This document shows, piece after piece, positions 63,894 to 64,000 of a stretch of 64,000 nucleotides of DNA. Where the stretch lies: assembly GCF_943193155.1 (NCBI RefSeq), contig NZ_CALPDB010000001.1, forward strand, positions 469,190 through 533,189, given 5' to 3'. A program made the position numbers and the translations under genes. This DNA is from Veillonella intestinalis. Its GTDB lineage: Bacteria > Bacillota > Negativicutes > Veillonellales > Veillonellaceae. Positions within the stretch are counted from its first letter, which is position 1; each line of letters begins with the position of its first letter. Below the pieces are notes generated by a model. That model did not search any database. It was not told the origin of the DNA and worked only from the letters and a program-made list of their open reading frames with translations.

Positions 63894-63922
63894 TTGATTT
63901 TTGACGAGAAATAGCGTATAAT
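63894..63922 (+). promoter_or_regulatory. Promoter of gene at right edge
   Basis: TTGATT (63894-63899) and TATAAT (63917-63922) are separated by exactly 17 bases, about 40 bp before the ATG. GGAGG follows as the ribosome binding site. Confidence 0.7.
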
Positions 63923-63961
63923 AATAGTAAGAAACAGTACCACCGAAGGAGGTAATTGGAT

Positions 63962-64000
63962 ATGCCTACTATCAAAGACGCATTAGATATTATCGGTAAG
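63962..64000 (+). CDS. Unidentified protein, first 13 codons only (runs off right edge)
   Basis: An ATG at 63962 follows GAAGGAGGTAATTGGAT and a good promoter, so a gene clearly starts here. Only MPTIKDALDIIGK is visible, too short to assign a family. Confidence 0.65.
   Translation, partial: MPTIKDALDIIGK

Larger units (their letters stand above)
63507..63961. other. Intergenic region after prfC
   Basis: About 455 bp holding two long hairpins (63560-63620 and 63779-63847) and the promoter of the next gene. A 62-codon plus-strand frame overlaps the first hairpin and has no ribosome binding site, so I do not call it. The stretch between the hairpins (about 63690-63780) is less AT-rich, with CCTTTGG/CCAAGG complementarity, and could encode a small RNA, but this is weak. 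Confidence 0.5.

Noticed and set aside
1..64000. CRISPR array, tRNA, rRNA or prophage genes
   Set aside because: I looked for short regularly spaced repeats, cloverleaf-like or rRNA-like stretches and phage gene order; none was found. The only regular short repeats are codon-level repeats within the adhesins.

Overview
The window looks like chromosomal DNA of a diderm Firmicute, most likely a Veillonella. A complete LPS inner-core heptose pathway and four very large trimeric autotransporters with outer-membrane beta-anchors sit next to Clostridia-type features: a SCIFF peptide with its radical-SAM maturase, an ECF-transporter S component and a FeoB-associated Cys-rich protein. Genus is inferred from this mixture and the low-GC codon use; no rRNA or tRNA gene was seen to confirm it. 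Nearly all genes are on the minus strand. Only a DEAD-box helicase, release factor 3 and a gene cut off at the right edge are on the plus strand.

Layout. (1) 1-11.5 kb: edge fragment, M18 aminopeptidase, DEDDh exonuclease, then a compact ADP-heptose/LPS core operon (gmhA-hldE-hldD-gmhB-two GT9 transferases) preceded by an M19 dipeptidase and nrdR, a DUF535-like protein and a cupin. (2) 11.6-22.2 kb: central metabolism and transport: pyruvate carboxylase, an unknown membrane protein, a second M18 aminopeptidase, a DASS-type anion/dicarboxylate transporter, an Mrp/NBP35 Fe-S carrier ATPase, a PLP aminotransferase and a VTT/TVP38 membrane protein. (3) 22.3-40.7 kb: four consecutive YadA-like trimeric autotransporter adhesin loci, each with its own terminator and separated by about 500 bp of very AT-rich DNA. 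The most downstream one is split by a frameshift. All four carry an unusual coiled-coil tail after the beta-anchor. (4) 41.2-46.0 kb: hypE-hypD-hypC-hypF for [NiFe]-hydrogenase cofactor assembly; hypA, hypB and structural genes are not in the window. (5) 46.1-48.0 kb: SCIFF maturase and its 47-residue six-cysteine precursor. (6) 48.2-57.2 kb: metal and vitamin transport: Zn/Mn ABC solute-binding lipoprotein, orphan ECF S component, two unknown membrane proteins, an atypical P1B-type ATPase with a small partner, and feoA-feoB with a Cys-rich accessory protein. (7) 57.2-64 kb: DEAD-box helicase, topoisomerase III, release factor 3 and the start of an unidentified gene.

The main points for a second look are the autotransporter cluster (frameshift, post-barrel tails, 441-bp tandem duplication, near-identical anchors in two paralogues), the SCIFF pair separated by two hairpins, the P-type ATPase with a non-canonical SCA metal-site motif, and a recurring type of very long multi-stem intrinsic terminator found after many operons. 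No insertion sequence, prophage or CRISPR array was found.
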